DNA from: Anaerostipes caccae L1-92
GTDB lineage: Bacteria; Bacillota; Clostridia; Lachnospirales; Lachnospiraceae
DNA: 64,000 nt
NCBI RefSeq assembly: GCF_014467075.1
Contig: NZ_AP023027.1
Location: 1,739,501 to 1,803,500, forward strand
Direction of reading: 5' to 3'
The notes under the pieces are model-generated. The model made no database searches, was not told where the DNA came from, and saw only the letters and a program-made list of their open reading frames with translations. Shown here piece after piece: positions 61,983 through 64,000 of this stretch (the stretch's first letter is position 1; every line of letters starts with the position of its first letter). A program made the translations under genes and the position numbers.

Positions 61983-63179
61983 TTAGTTCATAGATTCCAA
62001 AATTGCATCAGCCATCGCGTCGATTTCCTCTGACTGGCTGTCATTCAGTGCAGATTTGATCGTGATGGTTGGTTCCAGGACCGTCATTTGTTTCATCCCT
62101 GACACCATCTCATTCATCTGCCTGCCGGATGTGGCTGCCCACGTTCCGTTCTGCATGAACGCTACGGTACGTTTCTGAAGATTATGGGCTTTCAGATCAA
62201 GCAGCACGGTCTCCATATTCGGAAAAATACCGCCGTTGTATGTCGGGGATGCAAATACCAGATGACTTGCCCGGAATGCTTCGGAAACAACCACAGACGG
62301 ATGGGTTACAGACACATCGTACATGGCAATATTTTTAAGACCTTTATCAGCGAGGCGGGAAGCCAGTACATTGGCTGCATTTTCCGTGTTGCCGTATATA
62401 GATGCATAAGCGATCATGACACCCTGGTCTTCCGGCTCATAAGTGCTCCATTTCTGATACTTTTCAACGAACCACTCAATATTTTTTCTCCATACCGGAC
62501 CGTGGAGCGGACAGATCATCCCGATTTCCACATTGGAAGCCTTCTTTAACAGCGCCTGTACCTGAGCTCCGTATTTTCCTACGATATTCGTATAATATCT
62601 TCTGGCGTCATCCAGCCATTTGTGTTCAAATTCAATCTCATCGGCAAACAGATTTCCGTTGATCGCTCCGAATGTTCCGAAAGCATCTGCTGAAAATAAT
62701 ATTTTGTCCGTCGTATCATATGTGACCATAACTTCCGGCCAATGTACCATAGGTGCCATAAGGAATGTGAAAGTATGTTTTCCTGTACAAAGGGTATCGT
62801 TTTCCTTCACGATGACAGCGTCCGTCTCGATCTTAAAGAACTGTTTGATAATGTCCGCTGTCTTGGCATTGCATACGATCTGAACATCCGGATATCGCAT
62901 GATTACTTCTTTGAGCATGGCACAGTGATCAGGCTCCATGTGGTTAATAATCACATAATCCAGTGTGCGTTCTCCGAGCGCATGGACAAGATTTTCAAAA
63001 AACTGTTCACTGACAGCCTTGTCCACCGTATCGAAAAGCACTGTTTTTTCATCTAACAGCACATAAGAATTGTAAGAAACACCGTTTGGCACCGGAAAAA
63101 TGTTTTCAAACAGGGCGAGTCTCCTGTCGTTTCCTCCGATCCAATATAAATCGTCTGTAATATTTTTTGTGCAATACAT
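61983..63179 (-). CDS. fprA: Flavodiiron protein (FprA family A-type flavoprotein)
   Basis: 398 residues. The metallo-beta-lactamase-like domain holds the diiron ligands HMEPDH (His80, Glu82, Asp84, His85) with further ligands in APMVHWPE and the SADAFGTFG and CPLHGPVWR blocks. The C-terminal flavodoxin domain starts MIAYASIYGNTENAAN. It reduces O2 or NO to harmless products, protecting anaerobes. No rubredoxin domain is fused, so an external electron donor is needed. It has its own promoter and a GGGG-type ribosome site. Confidence 0.95.
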   Translation of the reverse strand: MYCTKNITDDLYWIGGNDRRLALFENIFPVPNGVSYNSYVLLDEKTVLFDTVDKAVSEQFFENLVHALGERTLDYVIINHMEPDHCAMLKEVIMRYPDVQIVCNAKTADIIKQFFKIETDAVIVKENDTLCTGKHTFTFLMAPMVHWPEVMVTYDTTDKILFSADAFGTFGAINGNLFADEIEFEHKWLDDARRYYTNIVGKYGAQVQALLKKASNVEIGMICPLHGPVWRKNIEWFVEKYQKWSTYEPEDQGVMIAYASIYGNTENAANVLASRLADKGLKNIAMYDVSVTHPSVVVSEAFRASHLVFASPTYNGGIFPNMETVLLDLKAHNLQKRTVAFMQNGTWAATSGRQMNEMVSGMKQMTVLEPTITIKSALNDSQSEEIDAMADAILESMN

Positions 63180-63233
63180 GTTTTCATCCCCTTAGCTTAT
63201 TTGATTATTTTTTGTCAATATTATATCACTACT

Positions 63234-63262
63234 AGTATAATGTCCAAAAAACCATTTTACAA
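63234..63262 (-). promoter_or_regulatory. Promoter of the flavodiiron gene
   Basis: Minus strand TTGTAA (63262-63257) and TATACT (63239-63234), spacer 17, leaving a ~48-base leader. Confidence 0.65.
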
Positions 63263-63339
63263 GTCAAAGATACCAACTGAAAAAGATTCTACATAATTCC
63301 CAGCATGATTCTATGATATAATTTCTTTGTTAGTAAAAA

Positions 63340-63368
63340 TTGACACACTATCATTCCTCTTTTATAAT
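63340..63368 (+). promoter_or_regulatory. Consensus promoter of the Ser/Thr-rich protein gene
   Basis: TTGACA (63340-63345) and TATAAT (63363-63368), spacer 17: a full consensus sigma-A promoter, 60 bases before the start codon. Confidence 0.85.
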
Positions 63369-63428
63369 GGAGACGGCACATAGAAGGAAAATAAAACAAA
63401 AATTTATATAAGAACAGGAGATAAGACA

Positions 63429-63830
63429 ATGCAGATCAGTAAAAAAAATATGATCGCACTGATCTTTGGGACAGTCGCTGTGATCATTTGCATGGTCATT
63501 GTTGTAATGTTTTCCGGAGGATTTAAAAAGGATAAGGAAGATTCATCGGCAACCGAGACATCCTCGGAAGAGACGACTTTAGAAGACACCGGGTCCTCAG
63601 AAGATCAGCAGACTCAGGAGCGGGGCACAGAAAACACCGGCTCCAATCATCAGAGTACGACCGCAGCCCACAAGAGTACGACGACGCGCAGACAGAAGAA
63701 GACTACGGCCGAACGGCAGAAAACGACGACAGCCACACAGCAGAAGACCGAGGCACCAAAACCTGCCACGACGGAGCAGCCGGCCACAACGGAACAGCAG
63801 CAGGAACAAACCGAAGATGACGGTCAGTAA
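63429..63830 (+). CDS. Membrane-anchored Ser/Thr/Gln/Glu-rich protein of unknown function
   Basis: 133 residues. A short basic N-terminus and one hydrophobic helix (MIALIFGTVAVIICMVIVV) are followed by ~100 residues of low-complexity Thr, Ser, Gln, Glu and Lys with repeated TTT, KTT and ATTEQ units. No lipobox or sorting motif is present, so it is probably an N-terminally anchored protein with a disordered external tail. AGGAG precedes the ATG. No function can be assigned. Confidence 0.7.
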   Translation: MQISKKNMIALIFGTVAVIICMVIVVMFSGGFKKDKEDSSATETSSEETTLEDTGSSEDQQTQERGTENTGSNHQSTTAAHKSTTTRRQKKTTAERQKTTTATQQKTEAPKPATTEQPATTEQQQEQTEDDGQ

Positions 63831-63847
63831 GTAAGGAGTAATGAGAG

Positions 63848-64000
63848 ATGAACGGCAAAAAAAGACATACAGGGCTCTGGTTTCTTCCGGGTATCCTGCC
63901 CGCAGGGTTTTCTCTGTTTTCATACAGAAAGCTGCACGGAAAACAAAAGAGGGCTGCAGCGGATGTGTTCTTCTGTGAGGCGTTAAAAAAGCGGGACGGC
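63848..64000 (+). CDS. Unknown protein, cut by the window edge
   Basis: The frame from the ATG at 63848 (KKRHTGLWFLPGILPAGFSL) stays open to the window end; 51 codons are visible. AAGGAG is about ten bases upstream. The alternative ATG at 63841 meets a stop within 45 codons. The first residues are basic, followed by a short hydrophobic stretch. It is 17 bases after the Ser/Thr-rich gene and is probably in the same operon. No family recognised. Confidence 0.5.
   Translation, partial: MNGKKRHTGLWFLPGILPAGFSLFSYRKLHGKQKRAAADVFFCEALKKRDG

Overview
The window looks like chromosome of an anaerobic, low-to-mid GC Gram-positive bacterium, most likely a Clostridia member of the Lachnospiraceae type. 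This is inferred from strong AGGAGG-type ribosome binding sites, the cobalt-early (anaerobic) B12 pathway, a V-type ATPase operon, a flavodiiron protein, a CD3324-family protein and a PKTG-type surface protein tail. The genus cannot be fixed from sequence alone. No rRNA, tRNA, CRISPR array or intact insertion sequence was seen.

Layout. (1) 1-2147: 3' part of a beta-helix/InlB-repeat surface protein with a strong terminator. (2) 2318-22449: one continuous 21-gene operon, hemA-sirC-hemC-hemB-hemL-cbiD-L-F-G-H-J/E/T-cbiA-cobT-cobU-cobS-(second cobU-like)-cobC-cbiB-cobD-cobQ-cbiC. Adjacent genes overlap or lie within about 25 bases, and the operon ends at a bidirectional terminator. With cobA-hemD (45893-47407) and cbiK (42007-42783) it covers B12 synthesis from glutamyl-tRNA to the assembled nucleotide loop; a corrinoid adenosyltransferase is not in the window. 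No protoporphyrin genes are present, so the hem genes appear to serve B12/siroheme. (3) 22501-30983: accessory genes (TSUP exporter with MarR, Crp-like regulator with a broken SDR gene, TetR with MATE pump and a CDF gene carrying an in-frame stop, ceramidase-like protein, CD3324 protein, HD protein). (4) 31122-41829: a variable region with a GIY-YIG/Schlafen-type helicase protein, a response-regulator/FtsX deletion scar, a RelB antitoxin with a frameshifted PIN toxin, TetR with an FtsX ABC exporter, a Vat streptogramin acetyltransferase with a short leader ORF, and two tandem MATE pumps each with a promoter-then-terminator leader. (5) 42007-45816, minus strand: cobalamin riboswitch then cbiM-N-Q-O-K, diverging from cobA-hemD plus a cysteine-rich small protein. 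(6) 47689-50249: XRE regulator with an in-frame stop, a small unknown protein near Spo0A-box-like sites, RNase H, HAD hydrolase. (7) 50366-61918: V-ATPase operon in the order H-C-I-K-F-E-A-B-D, continuing into yedK, an aldehyde dehydrogenase and moaA. (8) 61983-64000: flavodiiron protein (minus strand), a membrane-anchored Ser/Thr/Gln-rich protein and a gene cut by the window edge.

The strongest candidates for new biology are regulatory: the paired attenuator-like leaders in front of the two MATE genes, the leader ORF before vat, the perfect hairpin that encloses the start codon of the GIY-YIG/helicase gene, and the divergent overlapping promoters at the cobalamin riboswitch. At least five genes between 24.4 and 48.5 kb carry frameshifts or in-frame stops, so this part is either decaying or contains assembly errors.
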